Assembly (NCBI RefSeq): GCF_037153975.1
Contig: NZ_JBBAYJ010000018.1
Span: 26,247 to 90,246, forward strand
Length of the DNA stretch: 64,000 nucleotides
Direction: 5' to 3'
Source: Aquipuribacter sp. SD81
GTDB lineage: Bacteria > Actinomycetota > Actinomycetes > Actinomycetales > JBBAYJ01
Made by a program: the position numbers and the translations under genes. The notes beneath the pieces were generated by a model. The model saw nothing but the letters and a program-made list of their open reading frames with translations, did no database searches and was not told the origin of the DNA. This document shows positions 34,219 to 43,047 of the stretch, piece after piece. The number at the start of each line of letters is the position of its first letter. Within the stretch, counting starts at the first letter, position 1.

Positions 34219-34704
34219 GTGGACCTGGAGCCGATCGGCGTCGCGGACCGGCTGTCCGGCAGGGTCGTCCTCCGCCGGCCGGTGGCGTGCAGCGTCCCGA
34301 CGGCCTGGCGGGCCGCCAGCGAGGCCGACGGGCTGTCGGCGTGGCTGGGCCGTCACGAGGGGCCACGGCTCGGGCCGGGCGCGACCTTCACCCTCGTGCA
34401 CGAGCAGCAGGTCCGCTCGACGCACACGGTCCTGGAGTGGGAGCCCTCGCGGCTGCTGGCCATGACGTGGGACTTCCCGGACGAGGCCCCGAGCCGCGTA
34501 CGCCTCTCGATCGGGCGTGACACCGCCGGGACGGTCGTCACGCTGGAGCACGCCGGCCTCGAGGACGCCGTCGCCTACGCCGCCGGGTGGCACGTGCACC
34601 TGGACTACCTCGCCGAGCTGCTGCGCGGCCGCCCCCGCTCCTTCGACGACTTCTGGGTCGACTACGACGCGCTGCGGCAGCGGTACGACGCCGAGGCCGG
34701 GTAG
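34219..34704 (+). CDS. SRPBCC (START/AHSA1-like) protein
   Basis: A 161-residue helix-grip protein with a hydrophobic-ligand cavity. Its core follows the AHSA1 pattern: VLRRPVACSVPTAWRAASEADGLSAWLG, EWEPSRLLAMTWDF and TLEHAGLEDAVAYAAGWHVHLDYLAELL. No ligand can be named. The GTG at 34219 lies seven bases after GAGGAT, so it has its own start signal 80 bp after the dehydrogenase. It is convergent with the MmcQ/YjbR gene. Confidence 0.85.
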   Translation: MDLEPIGVADRLSGRVVLRRPVACSVPTAWRAASEADGLSAWLGRHEGPRLGPGATFTLVHEQQVRSTHTVLEWEPSRLLAMTWDFPDEAPSRVRLSIGRDTAGTVVTLEHAGLEDAVAYAAGWHVHLDYLAELLRGRPRSFDDFWVDYDALRQRYDAEAG

Positions 34705-34769
34705 CCGGACCGGGCGCCGACGGTCCACCTCGCCCACGACACGCTCCGCGCCCGTAGGCAGACGTCGGG

Positions 34770-35165
34770 TCAGCGCCGCGCGTCGAGCCGCGCGACCCGG
34801 CGGACCCCCGCGGTGCGCCGGTAGGAGTCCTCGAGCAGCTCCGCGACCTCCTCCCAGTCCGTGCCGGCGTCGAGCTCGACGCCGACCCAGCCCGACGGGC
34901 CGAGGTAGGCGGGCGAGAAGCACCGGTCCTCGGTGAGCAGGGCCTCGCGGTCGATCGGGTCGGGCAGGACGAGCAGCGCGTGCGGGTGCGGTACCCACTC
35001 CCCCGCCTCGCGCGTGCTCCCGCCGTACCAGGCGAACACCTTGGTCGTGTGGAAGACCGGTCGGCCGTGCGAGACCCGCTCCGCGGCGTCGGGCAGGTCG
35101 AGCGCGAGCACGCGCACCCGCTGCAGGTACGGGTCGTCGTCGTCGAACATCTGCGGGTGCGCCAC
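34770..35165 (-). CDS. MmcQ/YjbR family protein
   Basis: A 131-residue protein of the MmcQ/YjbR (CyaY-like fold) family. The pattern is LALDLPDAAERVSHGRPVFHTTKVFAWYGG, then VLPDPIDREALL, SPAYLGPSGWVGVELD and a C-terminal DSYRRTAG. The biochemical role of the family is unsettled; DNA binding is suggested. The GTG at 35165 was chosen over upstream starts because TACCGT (complement of 35173–35178) lies seven bases before it. It is divergent from the ArsR-type gene, and the 18-bp operator there could affect both. Confidence 0.85.
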   Translation of the reverse strand: MAHPQMFDDDDPYLQRVRVLALDLPDAAERVSHGRPVFHTTKVFAWYGGSTREAGEWVPHPHALLVLPDPIDREALLTEDRCFSPAYLGPSGWVGVELDAGTDWEEVAELLEDSYRRTAGVRRVARLDARR

Positions 35166-35202
35166 GGCCGTGACGGTAGGGCGCCGCACCGACAGGCCGC
35201 CG

Positions 35203-35232
35203 TTGACAGGCAAGCAATCGCTTGCCTATGGT
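35203..35232 (+). promoter_or_regulatory. Promoter with operator filling the -35/-10 spacer
   Basis: A consensus -35 TTGACA (35203–35208) and -10 TATGGT (35227–35232) flank an 18-bp spacer that is entirely the inverted repeat GGCAAGC-AATC-GCTTGCC. A repressor bound there would block RNA polymerase directly. The downstream ArsR-type gene is the obvious candidate for autoregulation. Confidence 0.75.
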
Positions 35233-35242
35233 CGGCGGCACC

Positions 35243-35530
35243 ATGAGCGACGTCTTCAGGGCGCTCGCGGACCCGACCCGGCGCGCGGTGCTCGACGAGC
35301 TGCACTCCCGCGACGGCCAGACGCTGTTCGAGCTCCTCACCAGGCTCGTGCAGCGCCACGGCGTGACCTCCTCGCGCCAGGCCGTCTCGCAGCACCTCGA
35401 CGTGCTCGAGCAGGCGGGCCTGGTCCGCCGGCACAAGGAGGGGCGCTACGTCTTCCACCACCTCGACCGGGGACCGCTGCGTGAGGCGCTCGGCCGGTGG
35501 GGGTTCACCGACAGAGAGGGACTCCCATGA
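35243..35530 (+). CDS. ArsR-type winged-helix repressor
   Basis: A 95-residue regulator. The winged-helix core is FRALADPTRRAVLDELHSRDGQ with recognition helix SSRQAVSQHLDVLEQAGLV and wing KEGRYVFHH. The cysteine metal-binding motif of arsenic or cadmium sensors is absent, so it belongs to the metal-independent group (SdpR/YdfF-like). It probably represses itself and the co-transcribed VOC gene through the palindrome just upstream. Its TGA overlaps the VOC start as ATGA. The ATG at 35243 is ten bases after the -10, so this mRNA is nearly leaderless. Confidence 0.92.
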   Translation: MSDVFRALADPTRRAVLDELHSRDGQTLFELLTRLVQRHGVTSSRQAVSQHLDVLEQAGLVRRHKEGRYVFHHLDRGPLREALGRWGFTDREGLP

Positions 35531-35916
35531 GGATCGTCATCACGAGCGTCTTCGTCGACGACCAGGAGGCGGCGCTCCGCTTCTACCGCGACGTGCTCGG
35601 CTTCGTCGTCCGGCACGACGTGCCGCTCGGCGAGCACCGGTGGCTCACCGTCGCCTCGCCCGAGGACCCGGACGGTCCGGAGCTGTTGCTGGAGCCGAGC
35701 GCCCACCCGGCGGTCGGGCCGTTCAAGCAGGCCCTCGCCGCCGACGGCATCCCGTTCACGAGCTTCGCCGTGACCGACGTGCACGCCGAGACCGAGCGAC
35801 TGAAGGCCGCGGGCGTGCGTTTCACGCAGGAGCCGCTCGCCATGGGCCCTGTCACGACGGCCGTGCTCGACGACACGCAGGGCAACCTCGTCCAGCTGTC
35901 GTCCTACGCCGGCTGA
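35527..35916 (+). CDS. VOC (glyoxalase-like) protein
   Basis: A 129-residue VOC protein, co-transcribed with the ArsR-type repressor. It begins MRIVITSVFVDDQEAALRFYRDVLGF and ends TTAVLDDTQGNLVQLSS, with internal LLLEPSAHPA. Such repressor–VOC pairs commonly encode an inducible detoxification or drug-binding protein; the inducer is unknown. The four-base overlap ATGA with the repressor gene indicates coupled translation. Confidence 0.9.
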   Translation: MRIVITSVFVDDQEAALRFYRDVLGFVVRHDVPLGEHRWLTVASPEDPDGPELLLEPSAHPAVGPFKQALAADGIPFTSFAVTDVHAETERLKAAGVRFTQEPLAMGPVTTAVLDDTQGNLVQLSSYAG

Positions 35917-35938
35917 GCCGCCCGGCGCGGCAGAGGGA

Positions 35939-36955
35939 TCAGCCGGACACGAGCCTCCCGGCCGCGACCGCCAGCGCCCGGAGCTGGGCGACGGCGTCCG
36001 ACGGCCGGGCGCCGGCCGCCCCGCAGGACGGGCTGAGCGCGAGCCGCGTGCGGGCGTCGCCCCCCAGGCCGACGTCACCCCATGCCGCGAGCACGTCGCG
36101 GGCGAGCGCGTCGGCCTCCGGCGCCGCTGCCAGCGGGTCGAGCACGCCCGCGACGAGAGCGGTCCCGCCCTCGACCACAGCGGCTGCCTGCTCCCAGGCA
36201 CGAGCGCCCGTCCCGGCCGTCGTGCGCGGAAGCGGCACCGACAGCCCGTCGGCGCCGGTCTCGGCGAGCAGCCGGACCGGGCCGCCCTCGGCGCAGCAGT
36301 GGACGAGGACCGCGGCACCTGCCGCGTGGCCGGCGTCGACGACCCGGCGCAGCCCGTCGCGCACCTCGGGTCCCGGCACCGACCGCAGCGTGCCGTAGCC
36401 GCTCGCCGTCGGCAGCCGCCCGAGCAGCACCGCGACGACCGACGGCTCGTCGACCTGCAGCACGAGCGGCACACCGGGCGCCGCGCGCCGGACGTCCGCG
36501 AGCACCTGCCCGACCCCCTCGGCGAGGGAGTCGACGAGGTCACGCCGGGCCCCGGGGTCGCTCACGGCGACCTCGCCCCGGCTGCGCTGCAGCGCGGCCG
36601 CGAGCGTCCACGGACCGGTGACCCCGACCTTCAGCGCCCGGGCGGCGCCGAGCTCCGGGCCGCGCTCGCCCAGCGCGTCGAGGTCCTGCCGCCACCACGA
36701 CCGCGCGCGCTGCAGGTCGACGCCCGGCCGGTCCACGAGGCGCCAGCCCGACGGCTGGAGGTCGACCGGCAGGTCGACGAGGAACGACGCCCCGCGACCG
36801 ATGACGTCGGCGCCGACCCCGCGGGCCGGCAGCTCGGGCACGAACGGCACGTGGCCGTCACCGAGCTCGCCGAGCACCGCGTCGAGCGCCTCGTCGGGCC
36901 GGGTGTGCGGCAGCGACCCGACACCCGTGGCCCAGGGGCCTGCCGGCAGGCTCAC
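35939..36955 (-). CDS. Cobalamin-independent methionine synthase-like protein (MetE C-terminal domain family)
   Basis: A 338-residue TIM-barrel protein resembling the C-terminal catalytic half of MetE. It shows GVGSLPHTRPDEAL, VGVTGPWTLAAAL, PLVLQVDEPSVV and the metal-site region VLVHCCAEGG with a His-Cys pair. It lacks the MetE N-terminal barrel, so it is the short actinobacterial form often found next to mnmA and ligA; methyl transfer to a thiol is the family expectation, unproven here. The GTG at 36955 overlaps the upstream reductase stop (GTGA). Confidence 0.82.
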   Translation of the reverse strand: MSLPAGPWATGVGSLPHTRPDEALDAVLGELGDGHVPFVPELPARGVGADVIGRGASFLVDLPVDLQPSGWRLVDRPGVDLQRARSWWRQDLDALGERGPELGAARALKVGVTGPWTLAAALQRSRGEVAVSDPGARRDLVDSLAEGVGQVLADVRRAAPGVPLVLQVDEPSVVAVLLGRLPTASGYGTLRSVPGPEVRDGLRRVVDAGHAAGAAVLVHCCAEGGPVRLLAETGADGLSVPLPRTTAGTGARAWEQAAAVVEGGTALVAGVLDPLAAAPEADALARDVLAAWGDVGLGGDARTRLALSPSCGAAGARPSDAVAQLRALAVAAGRLVSG

Positions 36956-38013
36956 CAGCGGTCGTGCACGAGCGCCCGCACGTGGCGGTCGTAGACGTCG
37001 CGGACCGCGGCGCGCTGGTCGTCGGTGAGCGGCTCCGTGCGCATGACGGCGGCGTTGCGCCGCGCCTGGTCGGGGTTGCGGGCCCCGGGGATGACGCTCG
37101 TGACGCCCGGCGTGTCGACGACCCAGCGCAGCGCGAGCTCGGCGACGGGACGCTCGCCCGCGACGTCCTTGAGCTCCTCCACCGCCCGCAGGCCGACGTC
37201 GAAGGGGACGCCGGAGAACGTCTCGCCGACGTCGAACGCCTGCCCGTCGCGGTTGTAGTTCCGGTGGTCGTCCTCGGCGAAGGTCGTGGAGGCGTCGTAG
37301 CGCCCGCTCAGCAGGCCCGAGGCCAGCGGCACGCGCGCGATGATCCCGACGCCGGCCTCCTGCGCGGCCGGGAGCACCTCGTCGAGCGGCTTGAGCCGGA
37401 AGGCGTTGAGGATGATCTGGACCGTCGCGACCCCGGGCCGGGCGATGGCCGTGAGCGCCTCCTCGCACGTCTCGACGCTCACCCCGTAGGCGGCGAGGAC
37501 ACCCTCGGACACGAGCGCGTCGAGCACGTCGAAGACCCGGTCGTCGGAGTACACCGGCGTGGGAGGGCAGTGCAGCTGGACGAGGTCGAGGGTGTCGACG
37601 CCGAGGTTCTGCCGCGAGCGCTCGACCCACGCGCGCAGGTTCTCCTCGGTGAAGGTGGCGGGCTCGAAGGGGTCGGCGCGGCGGCCGGCCTTCGTCGCGA
37701 CGAAGGGCCGGTCGGGCCGGGCAGAGGCGACGGCACCCACGACCCGCTCGCTGCGGCCGTCGCCGTACACGTCGGCGGTGTCGAGGAACGTGACGCCGGA
37801 GTCGAGCGCCGCGACGACCGTCTCGGTCGCGTCGGCCTCGCTCACCTCGCCCCAGTCCGCACCGAGCTGCCAGCAGCCGAGACCGACGACCGAGAGGTCG
37901 CGCCCCAGGCGCGGGACGTGGCGGGCGACGGTCTCGCCGGTCGCCCCGTCCGCGGACGGGGGCGGCGGGGTCGGCTGGGCGGGCTGGGCGGTCGTGTCGG
38001 AAGGCTCGGTCAC
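36952..38013 (-). CDS. Aldo/keto reductase
   Basis: A 353-residue NADPH-dependent reductase with a Pro-rich 30-residue N-terminal extension. The tetrad is Asp in TFLDTADVYG, Tyr in VYGDG, Lys in FVATKAGRR and His in LVQLHCPPT. The tail VTSVIPGARNPDQARRNAAVM binds the cofactor. The GTG at 38013 lies seven bases after TAGTGT. Its stop is coupled to the MetE-like gene. Confidence 0.92.
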   Translation of the reverse strand: MTEPSDTTAQPAQPTPPPPSADGATGETVARHVPRLGRDLSVVGLGCWQLGADWGEVSEADATETVVAALDSGVTFLDTADVYGDGRSERVVGAVASARPDRPFVATKAGRRADPFEPATFTEENLRAWVERSRQNLGVDTLDLVQLHCPPTPVYSDDRVFDVLDALVSEGVLAAYGVSVETCEEALTAIARPGVATVQIILNAFRLKPLDEVLPAAQEAGVGIIARVPLASGLLSGRYDASTTFAEDDHRNYNRDGQAFDVGETFSGVPFDVGLRAVEELKDVAGERPVAELALRWVVDTPGVTSVIPGARNPDQARRNAAVMRTEPLTDDQRAAVRDVYDRHVRALVHDRW

Positions 38014-38056
38014 GGCCGCGACACTACGGCCGTCGCGCGGGTCCGTCGCGCTGCGG

Positions 38057-39139
38057 TCAGGCCGCCCGGGCCGCCCCGAGCACCCGGTCGCCGTCGTAGG
38101 CCACGACGAGCTGTCCGGGCGCGACCGCGGGCACCGGAGCGTCCGGGCGCAGCACGACGAGGTCGTCGTCCGCGGCCTCGCACGTCGCCGCGACGGGCGC
38201 GCCGTGGGCGCGGACCTGCACGCTGACCGCGCGACCGCGGGCCGGGGGCGCCCCGTGCCAGACGGGACCCGTGGCGGTGAGGGTCGCCACGAGCATGTCC
38301 TCGGCAGGACCCACGGTGACGGTGCGTGTCGCCGGCTCGATGGACAGCACGTAACGGGGCCTGCCGTCGGCGGCGGGGCGGCGCAGGTCGAGGCCGCGCC
38401 GCTGCCCGAGGGTGAAGCGGTGGGTGCCGGTGTGCGCGCCGACCACCTCGCCGGCGGTGTCGACCACGTCGCCCGGTGCGTCGCCGAGTCGGCGCGACAG
38501 CCACCCGGCGGTGTCGCCGTCCGGTACGAAGCAGATGTCGTGGCTGTCGGGCTTGGCCGCCACCGCGAGACCGCGTGCCGTCGCCTCCTCGCGCAGCGCC
38601 GCCTTGTCGGTGGTGTCGCCGACCGGCAGGAGCACGTGGCGCAGCCGGGCCGGCGCCACGGAGGCGAGCACGTAGGACTGGTCCTTGGCCCGGTCCGCGG
38701 CCCGGCGCAGCACCGGACCGGACCCCTCGGCGCCGGGCTCCAGGCGTGCCCAGTGCCCGGTGGCGACCGCGTCGAAGCCGAGCGCGAGCGCGCGGTCGAG
38801 CAGCGCGGTGAACTTGATGCGCTCGTTGCAGCGCACGCACGGGTTGGGGGTGCGCCCGGCGGCGTAGGAGGCGACGAAGTCGTCGACGACGTCGGCGGCG
38901 AACTGCTCGGAGAAGTCCCACACGTAGAACGGGATGCCGAGCGCGTCGGCCGCGCGGCGTGCGTCGTGGGCGTCCTCGACGGTGCAGCAGCCGCGCGCCC
39001 GCGCGGTCGGCGGCCCGCCGCCGGCGCCCCGGGACAGGGCGAGGTGCACCCCGACGACCTCGTGCCCGGCCTCGACGGCGCGCGCCGCCGCGACCGCGGA
39101 GTCCACCCCGCCGCTCATCGCCGCGAGGACGCGGCTCAC
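38057..39139 (-). CDS. mnmA: tRNA 2-thiouridylase
   Basis: A 360-residue enzyme that thiolates uridine 34 of Lys, Glu and Gln tRNAs. The PP-loop is [13 protein letters not shown]. The catalytic cysteines are in [16 protein letters not shown] and [11 protein letters not shown]. The tRNA-contact and beta-barrel parts follow ([24 protein letters not shown]). The GTG at 39139 shares GTGA with the stop of the cysteine desulfurase gene, which supplies the sulfur. Confidence 0.97.
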   Translation of the reverse strand: MSRVLAAMSGGVDSAVAAARAVEAGHEVVGVHLALSRGAGGGPPTARARGCCTVEDAHDARRAADALGIPFYVWDFSEQFAADVVDDFVASYAAGRTPNPCVRCNERIKFTALLDRALALGFDAVATGHWARLEPGAEGSGPVLRRAADRAKDQSYVLASVAPARLRHVLLPVGDTTDKAALREEATARGLAVAAKPDSHDICFVPDGDTAGWLSRRLGDAPGDVVDTAGEVVGAHTGTHRFTLGQRRGLDLRRPAADGRPRYVLSIEPATRTVTVGPAEDMLVATLTATGPVWHGAPPARGRAVSVQVRAHGAPVAATCEAADDDLVVLRPDAPVPAVAPGQLVVAYDGDRVLGAARAA

Positions 39140-40335
39140 GAGGCCGCCAGCCCGTGCGCGCGGGCGACCGCCGCCCGGGCGCGGTCCAGCACCCCGAGCA
39201 GCACCGCGAGGGCGGTGTCGACGTCGGCGTCGGTGCTGGTTCGGCCGAGGGAGAAGCGCAGCGCGCCGCGCGCGAGCCCGGCGTCGACCCCCATCGCGTC
39301 GAGCACGTGCGAGGGCTCGGGCACCCCGGCCCGGCACGCGGAGCCGGTGGAGACCGCGACGTCGTGGGCGTCGAAGAGGTAGAGCAGGCTGTCGCCCTCG
39401 CAGCCGGGGAAGGTGACGTGGAGGTTGGTCGGCAGCCTGGCGCCAGGCGCGTGGAGGTCGGCTCCCTGCACGACGGCCGTCGGGTCGAGCGCGAGGACAC
39501 CCGCGGCGAGCCGGTCCCGCAGTGCGGCCACCCGCGGCGCCTCGACGTCCCGCTCGGCGGCCGCGGCCGACAGGGCCGCCGCGAGCGCGGCGGCGGCGGG
39601 CGCGTCGACGGTGCCCGAACGCACCCCCCGCTCCTGCCCGCCCCCGTGCACGACGGGCTCGAGCTCGACGCCACGGCGCACGACGAGAACCCCGGAGCCG
39701 ACGGGGGCGCCGAGCTTGTGCCCGCTGACGGCCACGGTGTCCGCGCCGAGCGACCCGACCTCCCCGTCGAGCCAGCCGACGGCCTGCACGGCGTCCACGT
39801 GCACCGGCACGCCGTGGGCGTGGGAGAGCTCGACGAGCTCGTGGACGGGCTGGACGGTGCCGACCTCGTTGTTCGCCCACATGCACGTGAGGAGCGCGGT
39901 GCGGTCGGGGTCCTCGGCGAGCAGCGCGGCGGTGCCGTCGACGTCGACCCGGCCCCGCCGGTCCACCGGCAGCCAGCGCACCTCGGCCCCGCGGGCCTCC
40001 GCGAGCCACGTCACGCAGTCGAGGACCGCGTGGTGCTCGACGGGGCTCGCGAGCACCCGCGTGCGGGCCGGGTCCTCGGCGCTGCGGGCGCCGAAGAGCC
40101 CCTTGACCCCGAGGTTGTCCGCCTCGGTGCCGCCCGCGGTCAGCACCACCTCGGCGGCGCCGACCCCGAGCGCGGCGGCCACCTGCTCGCGGGCGTCCTC
40201 CACCGCGCGACGGGCGCGCCGGCCTGCGCCGTGCAGCGAGGACGGGTTCCCGCCGAGCAGCGCGACGTCGTGGAACGCCGACAGCGCGACGTCCCGCACG
40301 GGCGTGGTCGCCGCGTGGTCGAGGTACACGCTCAC
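39136..40335 (-). CDS. Cysteine desulfurase, NifS/IscS-like
   Basis: A 399-residue PLP enzyme that takes sulfur from cysteine as a persulfide. Motifs are [10 protein letters not shown], the PLP-binding [24 protein letters not shown], the PLP Lys in [14 protein letters not shown], and the reactive Cys in [14 protein letters not shown]. The pairing with mnmA by overlap makes tRNA thiolation a likely main use. The GTG at 40335 lies six bases after TACCCT, so this is the first gene of the unit. Confidence 0.96.
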   Translation of the reverse strand: MSVYLDHAATTPVRDVALSAFHDVALLGGNPSSLHGAGRRARRAVEDAREQVAAALGVGAAEVVLTAGGTEADNLGVKGLFGARSAEDPARTRVLASPVEHHAVLDCVTWLAEARGAEVRWLPVDRRGRVDVDGTAALLAEDPDRTALLTCMWANNEVGTVQPVHELVELSHAHGVPVHVDAVQAVGWLDGEVGSLGADTVAVSGHKLGAPVGSGVLVVRRGVELEPVVHGGGQERGVRSGTVDAPAAAALAAALSAAAAERDVEAPRVAALRDRLAAGVLALDPTAVVQGADLHAPGARLPTNLHVTFPGCEGDSLLYLFDAHDVAVSTGSACRAGVPEPSHVLDAMGVDAGLARGALRFSLGRTSTDADVDTALAVLLGVLDRARAAVARAHGLAAS

Positions 40336-40370
40336 CCGACCAGGGTAGGCGCGTGCGCGGGCGCCTCGGC

Positions 40371-41348
40371 TCAGCCCTTGCGCTTCGCGACCTCCGCCGC
40401 GACGGCCGGCAGGACGTCGGCGAGGTCGCCGACGACGCCGAAGTCCGCCATCTCGAAGATGGGGGCCTCCGGGTCCTTGTTGACCGCGACGACGACCTTG
40501 GAGGTCTGCATGCCCGCCTTGTGCTGGATCGCCCCGGAGATGCCGGCGGCGACGTACAGCTGTGGCGAGACCGTCTTGCCGGTCTGGCCGACCTGGTTGC
40601 TGTGGGGGTACCAGCCGGCGTCGACCGCGGCCCGGCTCGCCCCTACCGCGCCGCCGAGGGCGTCCGCGAGCGCCTCCACCGCCGTGAAGTCGCCGTCGGT
40701 GCCGCGCCCGCCCGACACCACGACGGAGGCCTCGGCGAGGTCGGGCCGCCCGGACGCGGCCTTCTCGGCCCGCTCCACGATGCGGGCCGCCTTCGAGGCC
40801 TCCGAGACGCTCGCCGGCAGCGCGGTGACCGTCGCCTCGACCGGCGCCGCCTCCGGCGCGACCGAGTTCGGCTTGACCGCGACGAGGGGCGTGCCGCGGG
40901 TGACCGCGCAGCGCGTGGTGTACGCGCCGGCGAAGACGGACTTCGTCGCGACGACCTGCTCGCCGTCGAGCCGGACGTCCACGGCGTCGGTGACGAGGCC
41001 GGAGGAGCTGCGGATCGCGAGCCGCCCGGCGACCTCCTTGCCCTCCGGCGTGCTCGGCAGCAGCACGGCGGCCGGGCTGCGCTCCGCGACGAGACCCGCG
41101 AGCACCTCCGCCTTGGGGGCGACGAGGTGGTCGGTGACGTCGTCACCGGTGACGAGGACCACCTCGGTGGCGCCGTGCTCGGCGAGCGCGGCCGGCGCGT
41201 CGGCGCCCTCCGGGGCCCCGAAGACGACCGCGACGGGGTCGCCGAGGCGGCGGGCGAGGGTGAGCAGCTCGAGGTAGGCCTTGCGCACCGCGCCGCCGGA
41301 GCTCTCGGCGGTGGGCGTGGCGTCGACGACGACGAGGACCTGTGCCAT
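40371..41348 (-). CDS. etfA: Electron transfer flavoprotein subunit alpha
   Basis: A 325-residue FAD-binding subunit that accepts electrons from acyl-CoA dehydrogenases. The C-terminal FAD domain is clear: [52 protein letters not shown], then [19 protein letters not shown]. It follows etfB by 33 bp in one operon. Confidence 0.97.
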   Translation of the reverse strand: MAQVLVVVDATPTAESSGGAVRKAYLELLTLARRLGDPVAVVFGAPEGADAPAALAEHGATEVVLVTGDDVTDHLVAPKAEVLAGLVAERSPAAVLLPSTPEGKEVAGRLAIRSSSGLVTDAVDVRLDGEQVVATKSVFAGAYTTRCAVTRGTPLVAVKPNSVAPEAAPVEATVTALPASVSEASKAARIVERAEKAASGRPDLAEASVVVSGGRGTDGDFTAVEALADALGGAVGASRAAVDAGWYPHSNQVGQTGKTVSPQLYVAAGISGAIQHKAGMQTSKVVVAVNKDPEAPIFEMADFGVVGDLADVLPAVAAEVAKRKG

Positions 41349-41381
41349 GGGTGTGTGCTCCTTCTCCTGGTCCGGGACGTG

Positions 41382-42170
41382 TCAGACGAGCCGCTGGGTG
41401 GCGAGGAACTCGACGAGCCGGGTCGCGCCGTCGCCCTCGTCGGTGACGACCGTGCCGGCCTGCTTCGGCGGGCGGGCCTCGGCCTCGAGCGCCGTCGTCC
41501 ACGCCGCGTCGAGACCGACCTCGCCCGCGTCGACGCCGAGGTCGGCGAGGGTCAGCTCCTCGACCGGCTTCTTCTTGGCGGCCATGATCCCCTTGAACGA
41601 GGGGTAGCGGGGCTCGTTGATCTGGTCGGTGACGCTCACGAGCGCGGGCAGCGACGCCTCGACGGTCTCGGTGCTCGCGTCGCCGTCGCGGCGGATGCGC
41701 ACGGTCGACCCGCTGACGGTGACCTCCGCGGCGTACGTGACCTGCGGCAGCCCGAGGCGCTCGGCGACCATCGCGGGGACGACGCCCATCGCGCCGTCGG
41801 TGCTCGCCATGCCCGTGAGCACGAGGTCGGCGCCGAGGCGCTCGAGCGCCTTGGCCAGCACGAGGGAGGTGCCGACGGCGTCGGAGCCGTGGACGGCCTC
41901 GTCGCTCACGTGCACCGCGGAGTCGGCGCCCATCTGCAGCGCCTTCTTGAGCGCGTCGCGCGCGTCGTCGGGCCCGACGGTGAGGGCGACGACCTCGACG
42001 TCGTCGCCGAGGTCGCCGGACTCCTTGAGCCGCACCGCCTCCTCGACGGCGTACTCGTCGAGCTCGGACAGCAGCCCGTCGACGGCCTCGCGGTCGGTGG
42101 TGGTGTCGGCGGCGAACGTGCGGTCCGCCTGGGCGTCCGGCACGTGCTTGACGCAGACGACGATCTTCAT
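41382..42170 (-). CDS. etfB: Electron transfer flavoprotein subunit beta
   Basis: A 262-residue subunit pairing with EtfA. It has MKIVVCVKHVPDAQADRTF, ALTVGPDDARDALKKALQMGAD and the recognition/AMP region VLTGMASTDGAMGVVPAMVAERLG. The signature PRYPSFKGIMAAKKKPVEE is present. The ATG at 42170 follows AGGAGGGC. The promoter appears to lie about 80 bp upstream (TAACAT, complement of 42248–42253), giving a real 5' leader. Confidence 0.97.
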   Translation of the reverse strand: MKIVVCVKHVPDAQADRTFAADTTTDREAVDGLLSELDEYAVEEAVRLKESGDLGDDVEVVALTVGPDDARDALKKALQMGADSAVHVSDEAVHGSDAVGTSLVLAKALERLGADLVLTGMASTDGAMGVVPAMVAERLGLPQVTYAAEVTVSGSTVRIRRDGDASTETVEASLPALVSVTDQINEPRYPSFKGIMAAKKKPVEELTLADLGVDAGEVGLDAAWTTALEAEARPPKQAGTVVTDEGDGATRLVEFLATQRLV

Positions 42171-42247
42171 CGACGGGCCCTCCTGTGCGGTCGTGCGGTC
42201 GGGTGCGCGACGGCCCGCCGGGGTGGGGCGGCGTCGTCGCCGGGGCT

Positions 42248-42273
42248 ATGTTACTCACCGGTAGCATCGGGTG
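42248..42273. promoter_or_regulatory. Divergent promoter region with imperfect palindrome, etfB / methyltransferase
   Basis: An AT-richer patch holds TAACAT on the minus strand (42248–42253) and TAGCAT on the plus strand (42262–42267). Between and across them is the imperfect inverted repeat GTTAC-TCACCG-GTAGC (42250–42265). It has the form of an operator for a TetR-type regulator controlling etfBA; this is an inference from symmetry and position. Confidence 0.45.
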
Positions 42274-42324
42274 CGCCACCGCCGGCCCCCGCCGGGGCGG
42301 GCACCGGAGGCCACACTGCCACGT

Positions 42325-43047
42325 GTGAGCGGCGCGCACGGGGGGCGGACCGCACTGCCCCTGACCGGGGAGCGCACGGGTCCCGACGACGGCACCGCCG
42401 CGTGGCGGGAGCACGAGCGGTACTGGTTCGACCGGCACGTGGCGGGCTACTCCCTCGCCGCCCGGCTGCTCGGGCACCGCCCCGACGCCCTCGTCCTCGA
42501 CACGGGGAGCGGGGAGGGCTACGGGGCCGCGTCGCTGCGCGCGGTGACGGGGGCCCGGCTCGTCGGCGTGGAGCTCGACCCGGCCGCCACGGCGCACGCC
42601 CGCGACCGCTACCGCCTCGCCGCGGTCCGGGCGAACGTCGTCGCGCTGCCGCTGGCGTCCGGCTCCGTCGACGCCGTGGTGAGCAGCCAGGTGCTCGAGC
42701 ACGTGTGGACCCCGCACGAGCACCTCGGCGAGGCGCGACGGGTGCTGCGCCCCGGCGGGCTGCTCGTGTGCTCGACCCCGAACCGCCTCACCTTCTCCCC
42801 CGGCCTGCACCGCGGCGAGCCGCCGCGCAACCTCTACCACTCCCGCGAGTACGACGCCGGGGAGCTGCTCGACCTCGCCGCGTCCACGGGTCTCGCCGCC
42901 GCGCAGGTGCTGGGCGTGCACGGGCCGGACCTCAGCGTCGTCGGTGCGCCCGCCGGGCCGGCCGGCTTCCGGGCGGCGCCGGACGGCCCCGCAGCCCCCC
43001 TCGACGCCTGTCTCGACCTCGTCCTCGTGGCCCGTCGTCCGCGCTGA
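42325..43047 (+). CDS. Class I SAM-dependent methyltransferase
   Basis: A 240-residue methyltransferase. The SAM motif I is ALVLDTGSGEGYGAASL, followed by the acidic GVELDPAA and the post-motif VVSSQVLEHVWTPHEHLGEARRVLRPGGLLVCSTPN. The substrate is unknown. The GTG at 42325 is preferred over one at 42271 because CACACT lies seven bases upstream and the extra N-terminus lacks any pattern. Its last 116 bases overlap the convergent acyltransferase gene. Confidence 0.88.
   Translation: MSGAHGGRTALPLTGERTGPDDGTAAWREHERYWFDRHVAGYSLAARLLGHRPDALVLDTGSGEGYGAASLRAVTGARLVGVELDPAATAHARDRYRLAAVRANVVALPLASGSVDAVVSSQVLEHVWTPHEHLGEARRVLRPGGLLVCSTPNRLTFSPGLHRGEPPRNLYHSREYDAGELLDLAASTGLAAAQVLGVHGPDLSVVGAPAGPAGFRAAPDGPAAPLDACLDLVLVARRPR

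Noticed and set aside
42271..42324. Upstream GTG start for the methyltransferase
   Set aside because: The extra 18 residues show no family similarity, and the downstream GTG has a -10-like hexamer at the right distance.
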